Source of the DNA: Clostridiales bacterium
Lineage (GTDB): Bacteria; Bacillota; Clostridia; Oscillospirales; CAG-272
Length of the DNA: 64,000 nucleotides
Reading direction: 5' to 3'
NCBI GenBank assembly: GCA_012514145.1
Contig: JAAZAV010000044.1
Coordinates: 18,674 to 82,673 of the forward strand
The notes under the pieces were generated by a model, which searched no databases, had not been told where the DNA came from, and saw only the letters and a program-made list of their open reading frames with translations. Position numbers and translations under genes: made by a program. This document shows, piece by piece, positions 25,305-34,736 of the stretch (position 1 is the first letter of the stretch; each line of letters begins with the position of its first letter).

Positions 25305-26075
25305 TTACTCGCCGGATGCCATATGGTTGGCGATGTATTCGTCGATCTTACCCTCGGCGAGGAGACGGTTGAGTACGGTGTTTACAACCTCCTGCAGGGA
25401 TTCGTTGCCTTTTCTCATGCAGATAGCGTACTGCTCGGTAGATAGAACCTCCTCAAGCATAACGATATCCTTGTTGACTGCAAGTATCTCGTTGGCAGTC
25501 ATCTCGTCAACAACAACGGCGTCGCACTTGCCCGACTTCATGGCGGTAGCTGCGTCAAGGAAGGTCTTGTAACGAAGAATCTCGGCGCCGTCAACACCGG
25601 TAGCGATAACGTCGGAAGTTGTTCCCGACTGAACACCTATCTTTTTGCCGGACAGAGTATCGGCGCCGGTAATCTCGGTATTGCCGTCCTTAACGAGAAT
25701 GACGAGCTTGGAGTCTACATAGTTGACCGAGAAGTCAACGTTCTTCAGACGCTCCTCGGTAACCGACATGCCGGCGATACCCAGGTCGCCCTTGCCGGAC
25801 TTGATAGCGCCGATGATGCCGTCGAAATCCATATCCTGGATTTCCAGCTCAACACCGAGCTCTGCCGCGATTTCTCTTGCGATGTCCACGTCAACGCCGC
25901 ATACAGCTCCCTCGGATACATATTCGAAGGGCGGGAAGCCTGCGTTGGTAAGCATAACGAGTTTGCCTCTGCTCTTTATGACATCAACCGTGGGGGTGCT
26001 TGCACAACCTGCGAACAGAATGGTCGCGAGAAGCAGTGCCAGAACAAGGGCGGCAATTCGCATGATGCGTTTCAT
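25305..26075 (-). CDS. Polar amino acid ABC transporter, substrate-binding lipoprotein
   Basis: 256 residues. Lipoprotein signal with lipobox LFAGC (C24). The mature SBP_bac_3 domain shows GKLVMLTNAGFPPFEY, GVDVDIAREIA, FDGIIGAIKSGKGDLGIAG and the SGKKIGVQSGTTSD hinge region. The pattern fits polar amino acid binders (Arg, Gln or Cys types); the ligand is not evident. GGAGG lies before the ATG. A promoter at 26139-26167 drives this gene and the permease and ATPase genes. Confidence 0.93.
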   Translation of the reverse strand: MKRIMRIAALVLALLLATILFAGCASTPTVDVIKSRGKLVMLTNAGFPPFEYVSEGAVCGVDVDIAREIAAELGVELEIQDMDFDGIIGAIKSGKGDLGIAGMSVTEERLKNVDFSVNYVDSKLVILVKDGNTEITGADTLSGKKIGVQSGTTSDVIATGVDGAEILRYKTFLDAATAMKSGKCDAVVVDEMTANEILAVNKDIVMLEEVLSTEQYAICMRKGNESLQEVVNTVLNRLLAEGKIDEYIANHMASGE

Positions 26076-26138
26076 AATATTTCCTCCAATAAATTATGTG
26101 GTGGCAGGTATGCGGATATTATCCCGCATCCTCTGACT

Positions 26139-26167
26139 ATTTTAACACAATATTCATTAAAATGCAA
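26139..26167 (-). promoter_or_regulatory. Promoter of the amino acid ABC operon
   Basis: Minus strand: TTGCAT (26162-26167), 17 nt, TAAAAT (26139-26144). A 6-bp hairpin (ATGCGG with CCGCAT, about 26110-26130) lies in the leader. Confidence 0.75.
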
Positions 26168-26330
26168 TAGGTAAATCGCGCTTTTATTATTATTTACAGA
26201 CAAATATACAATATTCTGATACAATTTGTATAAAAATACTCTGCGCCGCATGGTGTTACATGGTATACACTTATAAATCAACATGGCAATACCGGAACCG
26301 GACGTTCCGGCTGCCCGAAAGGAAAAAACT

Positions 26331-28346
26331 ATGAAAGTCAGAATTGTCAAGCGCGGCGGTTTGTCGTATTTCGATATTGACGGCGCGCTTTACGCGCCCG
26401 CTATGTTCCGTTCCTTCCGACCCCGTCCCGACAACGTCAGTCTCTTCGCCAGAAACGGCGTTAAGCTCTTCCAATTTCTCATATCGGGACGCGACTGCGG
26501 AATGCAGATTCCCTACTCGCTGTACCCGCCGGTGTGGCTGGACTACGGCAAGTACGATTTCAAAGCTTTTGACTGTCAGATGGAGATGTTCCTGCGCTGG
26601 GCTCCCGACGGTCTGTTTTGTCCTTTTATTCAGCTGGACACACCGGCAGCGAGGGTGACCGACAACCCCGAGGATATCGACTCCTTCTACAAACTGGACA
26701 CCGCAATGTTCGATGAGGAATGGAAACGGGAAGCCTCGGACTATGCCAACGCTCTCATTGCATATGCTGAGGAAAAATACGGCGACCGCATCTTTGCCTA
26801 TGCCTTCACTGCCGGCCGCTCCTGCGAGTGGTTCATGCGCGACTGGCAGGTCAACTCCTCACCCGACAAACTGGCGGCATACCGCAGGTACACCGGAAAT
26901 CCCGAAGCGGAATTGCCCGACGCTGCTCTATTTAAGGAGAAGTCAGACTCGCTCTATCGCTCCCCGTCTTCCCCCGAGATGACCTATGCCACCTTCATGG
27001 CGGATACCTCCGCTGACCTTGTATGTTATTTCTCCGCCAAACTGCAGAAAACCCTTAAGCATAGAAAACCCATCGGCACCTTCTACGGTTACACAATATT
27101 CAGCGACTGCGGTCAGACCTTCAACTGCCATAACTCACACCGCCGCGTATTCGAATGTGCCGACCTTGACATGATATTCTCCCCCGCTGCCTATGGCGAC
27201 TTCCGACGCGAGCATAATACCTGCGGCTGGCAGCTGGAGGTGGATTCCCTGGCGCACTGCGGCAAGCTTTATGTGCATGAAATCGACCATCGCACACCCC
27301 TCGCCTACTACCCGCTTGAAAAGCCTACAAACGACCGTCATATATACCTTGGCATCGGCTACCGCCACATCGGCGACTGTCTGCATTCGATGGAGGAGAC
27401 CGTGCGTGTTCTGCGCCGTGAGGTTGCAGCCTCAATCTGCCGCGGCACCGCACTCTGGTGGTTCGACTTCTTCGGCGGCTACTACGGTCATCCCGTGCTG
27501 GAAAACGAAATCCGTCTCTGCAGCGATATATTCGAGATGCTGAAAACCCGGGAAAGTCGCTGCGAAAACACAAGCATTGCCGAGATAGCCTTCTTCACCG
27601 ATTCCGATTCCTTTGCGGTTACGAGAGAAGCGTACGGCATTCACCGCGATCTGGTAACAAAGAATCTCATGTCACTTGGGCTCTGCGGCGCGCCCTTCGA
27701 CATACTTTCGGTTGACGACCTTCCCAGCCTCGACTGCTCACGCTACAAGCTGGCTGTATTGCCCTATTCCTTCGCACCCAAAGCCGAAACCCTCGCATTT
27801 ATAGCCGACAAGCTTGGCTCTGCTTTAAAGGTATGGCTCATGGCGCCGGGCTGGGAGCCCGATGAATCCACCGACGCGGTTGAGGCTGTCTGCGGCATTA
27901 AAACCGAGATTATACCGGACTCCGAGGGCGGTGCGGCCGAGCTCTTCGGCACCGACTGTGCCCTGAGCGGACCGATTACCCCGGTGCTTGCGATATGCGA
28001 CCCTGACGCCCGGGTTATCGGACGCTACAAAAGCTCGGGCAAGCCCGCCGCGGCGGTCAAGGGCGATAATCTCCTCTGTGAAGTATCTCCTTTGTCATGG
28101 CAGGCTTGGCACGAAATCGCAGGAATTGCAGGTGTAAACATAATGACCGAGGGCGGTTCTTCACTCTTCTGTTCATCCTGTTTCTTCACCTTCCAGAGTC
28201 CGCGCGAAGGTGAATTTACAATTAATCTTCCCCGTTCGGGCAGGGCGATCGAGCTTTTCAGCGGCAGAACCTATGAAGTCAATGACAATACGCTGACCGT
28301 TGATGCGATTAAATACGACACATTACTATTCATGTGGGAAGACTGA
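26331..28346 (+). CDS. Divergent GH42-like glycoside hydrolase (barrel plus trimerisation-type domain)
   Basis: 671 residues. Residues 1-400 look like a TIM barrel; candidate catalytic acids are E166 (GRSCEWF) and E317 (YVHEIDHRT). After the barrel, GTALWWFDFFGGYY resembles the end of GH42-like barrels. Residues about 420-600 fit the Rossmann-like beta-galactosidase trimerisation domain (IAEIAFFTDSDS, YKLAVLPYSFAPKAE), and a small beta domain closes the protein. No signal peptide: cytoplasmic. The ATG at 26331 has AAAGGA upstream; an earlier in-frame ATG at 26283 has none. It shares its plan and the two Glu motifs with the protein at 29745. The sugar specificity is unknown. Confidence 0.7.
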   Translation: MKVRIVKRGGLSYFDIDGALYAPAMFRSFRPRPDNVSLFARNGVKLFQFLISGRDCGMQIPYSLYPPVWLDYGKYDFKAFDCQMEMFLRWAPDGLFCPFIQLDTPAARVTDNPEDIDSFYKLDTAMFDEEWKREASDYANALIAYAEEKYGDRIFAYAFTAGRSCEWFMRDWQVNSSPDKLAAYRRYTGNPEAELPDAALFKEKSDSLYRSPSSPEMTYATFMADTSADLVCYFSAKLQKTLKHRKPIGTFYGYTIFSDCGQTFNCHNSHRRVFECADLDMIFSPAAYGDFRREHNTCGWQLEVDSLAHCGKLYVHEIDHRTPLAYYPLEKPTNDRHIYLGIGYRHIGDCLHSMEETVRVLRREVAASICRGTALWWFDFFGGYYGHPVLENEIRLCSDIFEMLKTRESRCENTSIAEIAFFTDSDSFAVTREAYGIHRDLVTKNLMSLGLCGAPFDILSVDDLPSLDCSRYKLAVLPYSFAPKAETLAFIADKLGSALKVWLMAPGWEPDESTDAVEAVCGIKTEIIPDSEGGAAELFGTDCALSGPITPVLAICDPDARVIGRYKSSGKPAAAVKGDNLLCEVSPLSWQAWHEIAGIAGVNIMTEGGSSLFCSSCFFTFQSPREGEFTINLPRSGRAIELFSGRTYEVNDNTLTVDAIKYDTLLFMWED

Positions 28347-28381
28347 CACGCAAGCAGCGGAATTAACCGATATATAAATGT

Positions 28382-28427
28382 ACCGATCCGGGTGAACGGC
28401 GTTCCCATGCAGTCCGCCCGGATCGGT
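28382..28427 (+). terminator. Terminator-like hairpin at the symporter breakpoint
   Basis: A perfect 11-bp inverted repeat (28382-28392 with 28417-28427) with a 24-nt loop, about 35 nt after the GH42-like gene. The T-run is poor (GTATTAATG). The truncated symporter frame begins directly after it. Confidence 0.6.
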
Positions 28428-28433
28428 GTATTA

Positions 28434-29108
28434 ATGATCTTTACCAATGCATTCACCGTCAGGGCTGCTTTTGGAGGTGCTGTCGGCGTAACCATCCTTA
28501 CGACCATACAGAAGGGTGTGGGGCGCGGCGTTTTCTCTAATGAAGCCGGGCTCGGTTCCGCCCCTATGGCTCATGCCGCAACCTCCGAAACCGACCCGGT
28601 AAAGCAGGGCATTTACGGGATTTTCGAGGTGTTCGTAGACACTATGATTATCTGTTCGCTTACCGCTTTTGTACTCCTGACCTCGGCTGCGCGTGGCGGC
28701 ATTACTCCGGATTGGGGCGGCGAGGGGGGAACAGATCTGATATCCGCTGCTTTCGGCTCTGTCATAGGCAACAAGCCGGGCGCGCTGGTTATTGCGGCGG
28801 CTATCCTGCTCTTCGCCCTCTCGACCGTTCTCAGCTGGTCGCTTTACGGCACCCGCTGTTTTGAGTATCTCTTCGGCACTAAACTAAGCATTGTCTATAA
28901 GATACTCTTTATTGCCGCAGTTGTCGTGGGCTCCACTCTGTCGATGCAGCTGGTATGGGATATTGCCGACACCCTCAACGGCTTTATGGCAATCCCCAAC
29001 CTTATCGCTCTCCTTGCCCTCTCGGGTACCGTAACCAAAGTGACAAAGGATTTCACCGATTGGAAGAGAAAGAAGCCTTCGGCAAATGACGGTAAGGGTT
29101 CAAAATAG
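28434..29108 (+). pseudogene. 5'-truncated sodium:alanine symporter (AGCS family)
   Basis: About 225 codons remain of a family that usually has 450-490 residues. The surviving frame starts IFTNAFTVRAAFGGAVG and contains the AGCS signature GVGRGVFSNEAGLGSAPMA, then about five membrane helices and a Lys-rich tail. The N-terminal half with the first helices and much of the substrate site is absent, and no ribosome binding site precedes the ATG at 28434. The frame could be read from 28392, but that segment is the hairpin arm and loop. The intact remaining frame suggests recent truncation. It is unlikely to transport. Confidence 0.8.
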
Positions 29109-29130
29109 AAGAAAACAATATAAGCAACTC

Positions 29131-29162
29131 AGGTCTGCCACAATCTCTGCGGCAGACCTTTA
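29131..29162 (+). terminator. Terminator after the symporter remnant
   Basis: Nine-bp stem AGGTCTGCC (29131-29139) with GGCAGACCT (29151-29159), then TTTATAA. Confidence 0.75.
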
Positions 29163-29173
29163 TAATTCAACGC

Positions 29174-29202
29174 TTGAAATGTCTTTGTGAAACGGTTATA
29201 AT
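29174..29202 (+). promoter_or_regulatory. Promoter of the flavodoxin/GH42-like operon
   Basis: TTGAAA (29174-29179), 17 nt, perfect TATAAT (29197-29202), about 45 nt ahead of the flavodoxin start. Confidence 0.8.
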
Positions 29203-29246
29203 TACTTTAAAGACAAACACTTATGCAAGGACAAGGAGGTTATTAC

Positions 29247-29741
29247 ATGGGAAAGATACTTGTGACATATTTTTCGGCAAGCGGAAATACCGCGGCCGCA
29301 GCCAAACGCCTGGCCGGGCTTATGGACGCGGATATGTTTGAAATCACCCCCGCGGTTCCCTACACCGCCGCAGACCTGGACTGGCGCAATAAGCAGTCCC
29401 GCAGCTCACTTGAGATGTCAGATCCAAACTCGCGCCCCGAAATCAACGGCAGGTGTGACAATATCGGCTATTACGACACTCTGTTCATTGGCTTCCCCAT
29501 ATGGTGGTATGTGGTGCCTACTGTTGTCAACACCTTTCTCGAAAGCTGCTGCCTTTCCGGAAAGACCGTGATTCCCTTCGCTACATCGGGCAGCAGCGGC
29601 ATGGGCAAAACCAATGAACGACTGGCGCCCAGCTGTCCCGGCGCCAATTTAAGGGAAGGAAAGGTTATTCGCCGTAATACATCGGATGACGAGCTGAAAC
29701 AGTGGATCCGGGAGCTCGGAATTCATGATTTGAAAGGATAA
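29247..29741 (+). CDS. Flavodoxin family protein
   Basis: 164 residues. A small FMN-binding electron carrier or NAD(P)H-flavin type protein in the cytoplasm. The phosphate-binding loop YFSASGNTAAAA (about 7-18) and the second loop IGFPIWWYVVPT are visible, typical of the Flavodoxin_4 group seen in anaerobes. AAGGAGG precedes the ATG at 29247; an in-frame ATG 24 nt upstream is rejected for lack of a site. The following GH42-like gene begins 3 nt after its stop, so the two are co-translated; a functional link is not obvious. Confidence 0.88.
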   Translation: MGKILVTYFSASGNTAAAAKRLAGLMDADMFEITPAVPYTAADLDWRNKQSRSSLEMSDPNSRPEINGRCDNIGYYDTLFIGFPIWWYVVPTVVNTFLESCCLSGKTVIPFATSGSSGMGKTNERLAPSCPGANLREGKVIRRNTSDDELKQWIRELGIHDLKG

Positions 29742-29744
29742 CAC

Positions 29745-31892
29745 ATGAATGATTTCATAAAAAACCTGCGAGACACCCCCTTTTTCTGGTCACGGCTCGG
29801 TTTCTGCTACGATCCTCCGAGACGCGACGCCGAGGGGAGGCCAATAATTTTCTCGCGCGATTACGATGAGTATAACAAAGTTCACCGCGATTTCGCGGAT
29901 GCGGGGGTTAAGTACCACACCACCATACTTCACAGCGGCTGGGTTGCCGACGGTGAATATGACTATTCGCTCACCGACGAGATTCTCGACGCGCTCTTTG
30001 AGGGCAATCCCGATATTTATTATATGCCCCGCGTCAAGTTAAATGTTCCGCCCGACTGGTGCCGCAATCATCCTGAAGATACTTTCCTATACTACTACAG
30101 TCCCCGCCACCCGCAGGTCATAGCGTCGCTGGCAGAAACGCCGCGCCACGACTACTTCGGCTCGGACATGGCGGGTTACGGCGTCAACGGCGGCAAGGGT
30201 GTGTATAGAGATGACCGGGTCAACTACGGCGGGCTCATCGGGCTCCAGTCCCACAGCTCGCGCAAATGGGTTGAGGATGCCTCCGAGACACTGACGCGGC
30301 TGCTTAAACATCTCAGCGAAAGCAGATATTCCGACCGAATAATCGGAATACACGTGGCGTACAGCATGTGCGGCGAGACCAACATGTGGGGCTCCTGGGC
30401 ACCGCTGGGTGAGGGTCGGAGAGGCGACTTCGGCATCAATGCCTGCCGTAGATTCGTTGAATACGGAGTAAACAAGTACGGCAGCGAGGAAGCGGCGCGT
30501 GAAGCCTGGGGAGGCAGTCTCGAGCCGCCGCCGCCGATAAACCGGCAGAATCCCGGCGACACGGTTGAAAGTCTGTTCTTCGCCGCCGACAGCCGGGAAT
30601 CGGATTACTTCGATTTTCTGTCCGAGACCAATGTGGACGCAATTGAAGCCTTTTGCAAGGTGGTAAAGGACGCGTCCTCCATGTTCGGCCGCGAGCTTGC
30701 CGCCGGCGTCTTCTACGGTTACATGTATCTGCCTCAGTCGCCCAACGCGGGGCATCTGGCTATACAGCGGGTAATTGACTCGCCATATATCGATTTTGTC
30801 TCGTCACCCAAGGGTTATTACCGCTGTCTTGCCGGCGATCCCGGCGGAGAACAGGGACCCTCCGAATCAATCGCCCGCAAAAAGGCATGGCTCGACGAGA
30901 TCGATAATCACACCCATCTTGACCGCAGACCTGACGGGCGCGCGGCAAATATGGAGGAGTCAAAAACTCTGCTCTGGCGCGAAGGCATCAAGAACCTGAC
31001 CCACGGTCAGGGCTTCTGGTGGATGGATCTGGGCGAAGGCTGGTTCGCCGATCCGGAGCTGATGGCGCAGATTACCGCCATGTCGGAGCTGCAGAAGCGC
31101 ATTAACCGCGTCGAACGTGTATCGGCTGCTCAGATTCTGCTTGTAGTGGACGATTCATCGCTTGCCCGCACGAAAATCAGCTATGGATTAAACCACGGTC
31201 TCATGTACAATCTCCACAGCGAGTTAAAGCTCACCGGCGCGCCGGTAGATACCCTGCGGCTGTCTGATTTGGATGAGTGCGATGTCTCGCAGTACAAACT
31301 GGTGGTCTTTACGAACTGCTTTCTCATCGAGCCGGAGCGGCGCGAGCGTCTGAAGGCTGCTCTCGAGGGCAAATTGGCGGTATGGCATCTTGCTGCGGGC
31401 ATACTTGCGCCCGATTATGACCCCGATAACTTCACGGCACTGACCGGATTTACCTTCCGTGAGCTGCCTCGCCCAAACGATGTGTATGACGGCTATCCCG
31501 AAGACATCGGGCGCCGCTACTGCCGCAATCACAGGCACATTTCCGGCGATTTCCCCCTCTTTACGCCGGAAATCGAAGGCGGCGAGGTGCTGCTGCGCTA
31601 TCCCGATGAGCTTGAAGGTATAGGCGGTCTGCCGAACTGTGTCATCAAGGATAATGTATGCGTCTGCTGCGCGCCGGCACTGCAGGCGGCTGAACTGCGC
31701 AGTTTAGCCAAACGCGCCGGAGTCGATATTCTCTGCGATGCCGACTGCACGGTATTTGCCGATAACCGCGTCGTCGGTTACTTCACGAAGGATGCCTTCA
31801 GCGGCAAGATAATGCTCCCCTGGGAAAAGGACGGAAGCAGGCTGCTCAATGTCGATATACCCGCCCACGGAAGACTTGTTATAGAGAGATAA
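29745..31892 (+). CDS. Divergent GH42-like glycoside hydrolase with trimerisation-type domain
   Basis: 715 residues. A TIM barrel spans about 20-450, with candidate catalytic acids E211 (SMCGETNMWGSW) and E385 (WLDEIDNHT). The barrel ends HGQGFWWMDLGEGWF. Residues about 455-640 match the beta-galactosidase trimerisation domain (AAQILLVVDDSSLA, YKLVVFTNCFLIEPE), and a short beta domain follows. No signal peptide is seen. AAAGGA precedes the ATG, 3 nt after the flavodoxin stop. It shares architecture and motif order with the protein at 26331 but is clearly diverged, so the two may act on different linkages. GH42 or a neighbouring family such as GH164 are the candidates. Confidence 0.72.
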   Translation: MNDFIKNLRDTPFFWSRLGFCYDPPRRDAEGRPIIFSRDYDEYNKVHRDFADAGVKYHTTILHSGWVADGEYDYSLTDEILDALFEGNPDIYYMPRVKLNVPPDWCRNHPEDTFLYYYSPRHPQVIASLAETPRHDYFGSDMAGYGVNGGKGVYRDDRVNYGGLIGLQSHSSRKWVEDASETLTRLLKHLSESRYSDRIIGIHVAYSMCGETNMWGSWAPLGEGRRGDFGINACRRFVEYGVNKYGSEEAAREAWGGSLEPPPPINRQNPGDTVESLFFAADSRESDYFDFLSETNVDAIEAFCKVVKDASSMFGRELAAGVFYGYMYLPQSPNAGHLAIQRVIDSPYIDFVSSPKGYYRCLAGDPGGEQGPSESIARKKAWLDEIDNHTHLDRRPDGRAANMEESKTLLWREGIKNLTHGQGFWWMDLGEGWFADPELMAQITAMSELQKRINRVERVSAAQILLVVDDSSLARTKISYGLNHGLMYNLHSELKLTGAPVDTLRLSDLDECDVSQYKLVVFTNCFLIEPERRERLKAALEGKLAVWHLAAGILAPDYDPDNFTALTGFTFRELPRPNDVYDGYPEDIGRRYCRNHRHISGDFPLFTPEIEGGEVLLRYPDELEGIGGLPNCVIKDNVCVCCAPALQAAELRSLAKRAGVDILCDADCTVFADNRVVGYFTKDAFSGKIMLPWEKDGSRLLNVDIPAHGRLVIER

Positions 31893-31934
31893 ACAAAACT
31901 GCGCAATAGAGATATCCGTAATAACGCATACAAA

Positions 31935-31968
31935 TTCCCCGCGGGTTATTTGCTCGACCCGCGGGGAA
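31935..31968. terminator. Bidirectional terminator between GH42-like gene and pepF
   Basis: Perfect 12-bp stem (31935-31946 with 31957-31968) and 10-nt loop between convergent genes, with short A/T runs on both sides. Confidence 0.85.
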
Positions 31969-31971
31969 AAG

Positions 31972-33666
31972 TCATTTGTTGTCGCTTATCCATTTTTCGG
32001 CGGCTTTGACGGCTGAAAGCAGGCTGCCCTCGTCAAAGGGGGTAGGCAGTCCGGCGGCGCGGCAGAGTTCGGTGAAGGTTTCGGTTCCTCCGAGGCTGAC
32101 GAAACTCATGTACCGCTTCCATGCCGAGTCGAAGTCGCACTGTGTCTCCGCCCAGAACATGAGCGCCACCGTCTGGGCAAGACAGTAGTCTATGTAGTAG
32201 AAGGGCAGTTCGTATATATGAGCCTGGCGCTGCCAGTAACGCCCCTGCGAATAGAAGGGCAGATCACCGTAGTCGAGATAGTGGCGGTACTGCGTTTCGA
32301 GATCACTCCATACCTTGTGGCGCTCCGCCGGGGTAAGGTGGGGTTTATCGTACATGATATGCTGGAATTCATCCACCATGCAGCCGTAGGGCAGGAAGAC
32401 CAGCGCGTCCTCAAGATGGCGGAATTTTGCTTTCGGCGCGTCCTCGCCATAGAAAAGCTCCAGCCAGCGCCAGCAGATAAACTCCATCGACATGGAATGC
32501 ACTTCACAGGCTTCAATGGTCGGCTGTGCGTTTTCCAACAGTTCCCTGCCGCAGTTCATGTAGTCGGCAAAGGCGTGACCCGCTTCGTGGGTAAGCACGT
32601 CCACATCTCCCGATGTGCCGTTGAAGTTTGAGAAGATGAAGGGCGCCTGATATGACGGTATTCCGGTGCAGTAGCCGCCCACCTGCTTGCCGGGCTTTGC
32701 CATGACATCCATCAGTTCGCATCGGTACATGAAATCTATGAATTCGGCGGTCTCTGGTGACATCTCAGTATACATTCGCCGTCCCGCTTCAAGCAGTTCC
32801 TCTGCGGTGCCGCGGGGCATGGGGTTGCCTTCGGGATAGCTGTAGAGGTCGTCCCAGAACTTCATATCATCTATGCCGATGCGCTTCGACTGCAGCTCCT
32901 TGAGCCGACATACCAGCGGCACAATATCCGACTTCACCTGATCCCTGAATGCCTTGACCTCCGCCGGACCGTAGCAGTTGCGTCTCCGCCGCAGATATGC
33001 CACCGGTGTGAAGCTGTCATAACCCAGTTTCCGGGCGATCCCGGTGCGGATTTTCACAAGTTTGTCATAGTAATCGTCGAGCTTGTCTCCGATGGACTCA
33101 TAATATCTGCCGGTAGCCTCACAGGATGCCCGGCGGATTTCGCGGTCGGGCGACTCGCGGTACACATTCATCTGCGAGATATTGAGGACTTTGCCGTCGA
33201 ATTCGATCTCAGCCGATGCCAGCAGGTCGGCGTAGGCGGTGGTGATTTTGTTCTCCTCCTGCAGTTCGGGAATGATCTCGGGGCTGAAGCACTTAAGGCT
33301 CATCTCGGCATTGTCAAGCCAAAGGGAGCCGAAACGTTTTTCCAGCGCCGGACGGAATTCTGATTCTATTAACGCCCTCATGAACTCGTGCACCGCTTCC
33401 TCAATGAGCGGACCCGCATTGTCGCAAAACTCGACTTCGGCGGTGTAAAACTCGTCTCGGGTATCTATGGTGTGGCGGATCATGGCGAGAGCCGACGAGG
33501 TCTCGGTATCTCGCAGAAGCTCCTCATGGGCGAGCACCGCCTCAATTACCGCGCCGGCGGTTTTAGCGTTCTTTGCCTTTTCAGTCAGCGCGGCATAGGC
33601 TGCCTTAAGCGCCTCCACATCTGTGCGGACATATTTCATGTCAGCGAACTTTATGTAATCTCTCAA
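31972..33666 (-). CDS. M3 family oligoendopeptidase (PepF-like)
   Basis: 564 residues. A cytoplasmic zinc metallopeptidase that degrades short peptides. The zinc motif HEAGH is at 360-364 (DVLTHEAGHAFADY), with the third ligand Glu expected in TIEACEVHSMSMEF downstream. Length and order fit the M3B subgroup. The start is a TTG with GGAGG 9 nt upstream; the next ATG (MKYVRTD) would remove nine residues. It has its own promoter at 33696-33724, divergent from transketolase. Confidence 0.92.
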   Translation of the reverse strand: MRDYIKFADMKYVRTDVEALKAAYAALTEKAKNAKTAGAVIEAVLAHEELLRDTETSSALAMIRHTIDTRDEFYTAEVEFCDNAGPLIEEAVHEFMRALIESEFRPALEKRFGSLWLDNAEMSLKCFSPEIIPELQEENKITTAYADLLASAEIEFDGKVLNISQMNVYRESPDREIRRASCEATGRYYESIGDKLDDYYDKLVKIRTGIARKLGYDSFTPVAYLRRRRNCYGPAEVKAFRDQVKSDIVPLVCRLKELQSKRIGIDDMKFWDDLYSYPEGNPMPRGTAEELLEAGRRMYTEMSPETAEFIDFMYRCELMDVMAKPGKQVGGYCTGIPSYQAPFIFSNFNGTSGDVDVLTHEAGHAFADYMNCGRELLENAQPTIEACEVHSMSMEFICWRWLELFYGEDAPKAKFRHLEDALVFLPYGCMVDEFQHIMYDKPHLTPAERHKVWSDLETQYRHYLDYGDLPFYSQGRYWQRQAHIYELPFYYIDYCLAQTVALMFWAETQCDFDSAWKRYMSFVSLGGTETFTELCRAAGLPTPFDEGSLLSAVKAAEKWISDNK

Positions 33667-33695
33667 GAAAGCGTACCTCCGGAATGATTTATGAC

Positions 33696-33724
33696 AGTAT
33701 AATATGTCTGCGCATGCAAAACAA
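33696..33724 (-). promoter_or_regulatory. Promoter of the M3 peptidase
   Basis: Minus strand: TTGTTT (33719-33724), 17 nt, TATACT (33696-33701). A weaker match than its neighbours. Confidence 0.55.
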
Positions 33725-33775
33725 TAGACATCGATATAAGTTTACATTTTAGAGCTCCAAATATCCGAAAAACAT

Positions 33776-33804
33776 TTGACAAATCGACGCTTTTAGTGTA
33801 TCAT
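33776..33804 (+). promoter_or_regulatory. Promoter of the transketolase operon
   Basis: Perfect TTGACA (33776-33781), 17 nt, TATCAT (33799-33804), about 70 nt before the start. Confidence 0.8.
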
Positions 33805-33876
33805 ATTTTAAGTATGCAATATTCGGGGACAGGTCTGCCGACAGCGGACGTACTCCCGGAATTCTAAGGAGGATAT

Positions 33877-34716
33877 ATGGATCAGGCAAAAATCAAGGAA
33901 CTCAAAAGGCTGTCAGCCGAGATAAAGCTCGGTGCGCTTGAGGCTGTCTGGAGCGCCAGCTCCGGTCATCCGGGCGGATCGCTGTCAATCTCCGACATTC
34001 TCGCTTACCTCTATTTTGTCGAGATGAAAATTGACCCTAAGAACCCGAATTGGGAGGACCGCGACCGCTTCGTGCTCTCAAAGGGACACACGGCACCCGC
34101 TTACTATGCGGCGCTCGCTCTCAGGGGTTACTTCCCCCGCGAGGATCTCAAGACCTTCCGTCAGGTTGATTCATACCTGCAGGGTCACCCGGATATGAAG
34201 GGGACTCCCGGTGTCGATATGACCACCGGTTCCCTCGGTCTCGGTATCTCCGCGGCTGCGGGTATGGCTATGTCGGGAAAGATATATAATAAGGATTATC
34301 GCGTTTACGCCATGCTGGGCGACGGTGAGCTGGGTGAAGGTCAGGTCTGGGAGGCCGCAATGTTCTCCGCCCATTACAAGCTGGACAACCTCTGCGCCTT
34401 TGTTGACTGGAACGGCCTTCAGATAGACGGTCCCATAACAGAAGTCATGGACTCCACTCCCATCGACAAGAAGTTCGAAGCCTTCGGCTGGCATGTTATC
34501 AGCATCGACGCTCACGACTTCGAGCAGATCGCCGCGGCTCTCGAAGAGGCTAAGACCGTGAAGGGTCAGCCAACAGTCATAATTGCGAAATCCATCAAGG
34601 GCAAGGGCGTTTCCTACATGGAGAATCAGGTATCCTGGCACGGCGCGGCTCCGAACAACGAGCAGTATGAGCAGGGTGTCAAAGAAATCAACACCTACAT
34701 TGCGTCCCTTAACTGA
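33877..34716 (+). CDS. Transketolase, N-terminal (thiamine diphosphate) subunit
   Basis: 279 residues, the usual size of the N-terminal half when transketolase is split. It binds thiamine diphosphate: LSKGHTAPAYY, the GSLGLGISAAAGMA loop, and the motif GDGELGEGQVWEAAM ending near NGLQ. It works with the downstream subunit in the non-oxidative pentose phosphate pathway. AAGGAGG lies just ahead of the ATG. The gap to the second subunit is 20 nt. Confidence 0.95.
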   Translation: MDQAKIKELKRLSAEIKLGALEAVWSASSGHPGGSLSISDILAYLYFVEMKIDPKNPNWEDRDRFVLSKGHTAPAYYAALALRGYFPREDLKTFRQVDSYLQGHPDMKGTPGVDMTTGSLGLGISAAAGMAMSGKIYNKDYRVYAMLGDGELGEGQVWEAAMFSAHYKLDNLCAFVDWNGLQIDGPITEVMDSTPIDKKFEAFGWHVISIDAHDFEQIAAALEEAKTVKGQPTVIIAKSIKGKGVSYMENQVSWHGAAPNNEQYEQGVKEINTYIASLN

Positions 34717-34736
34717 ACGGAGGTTTTATTATTACT

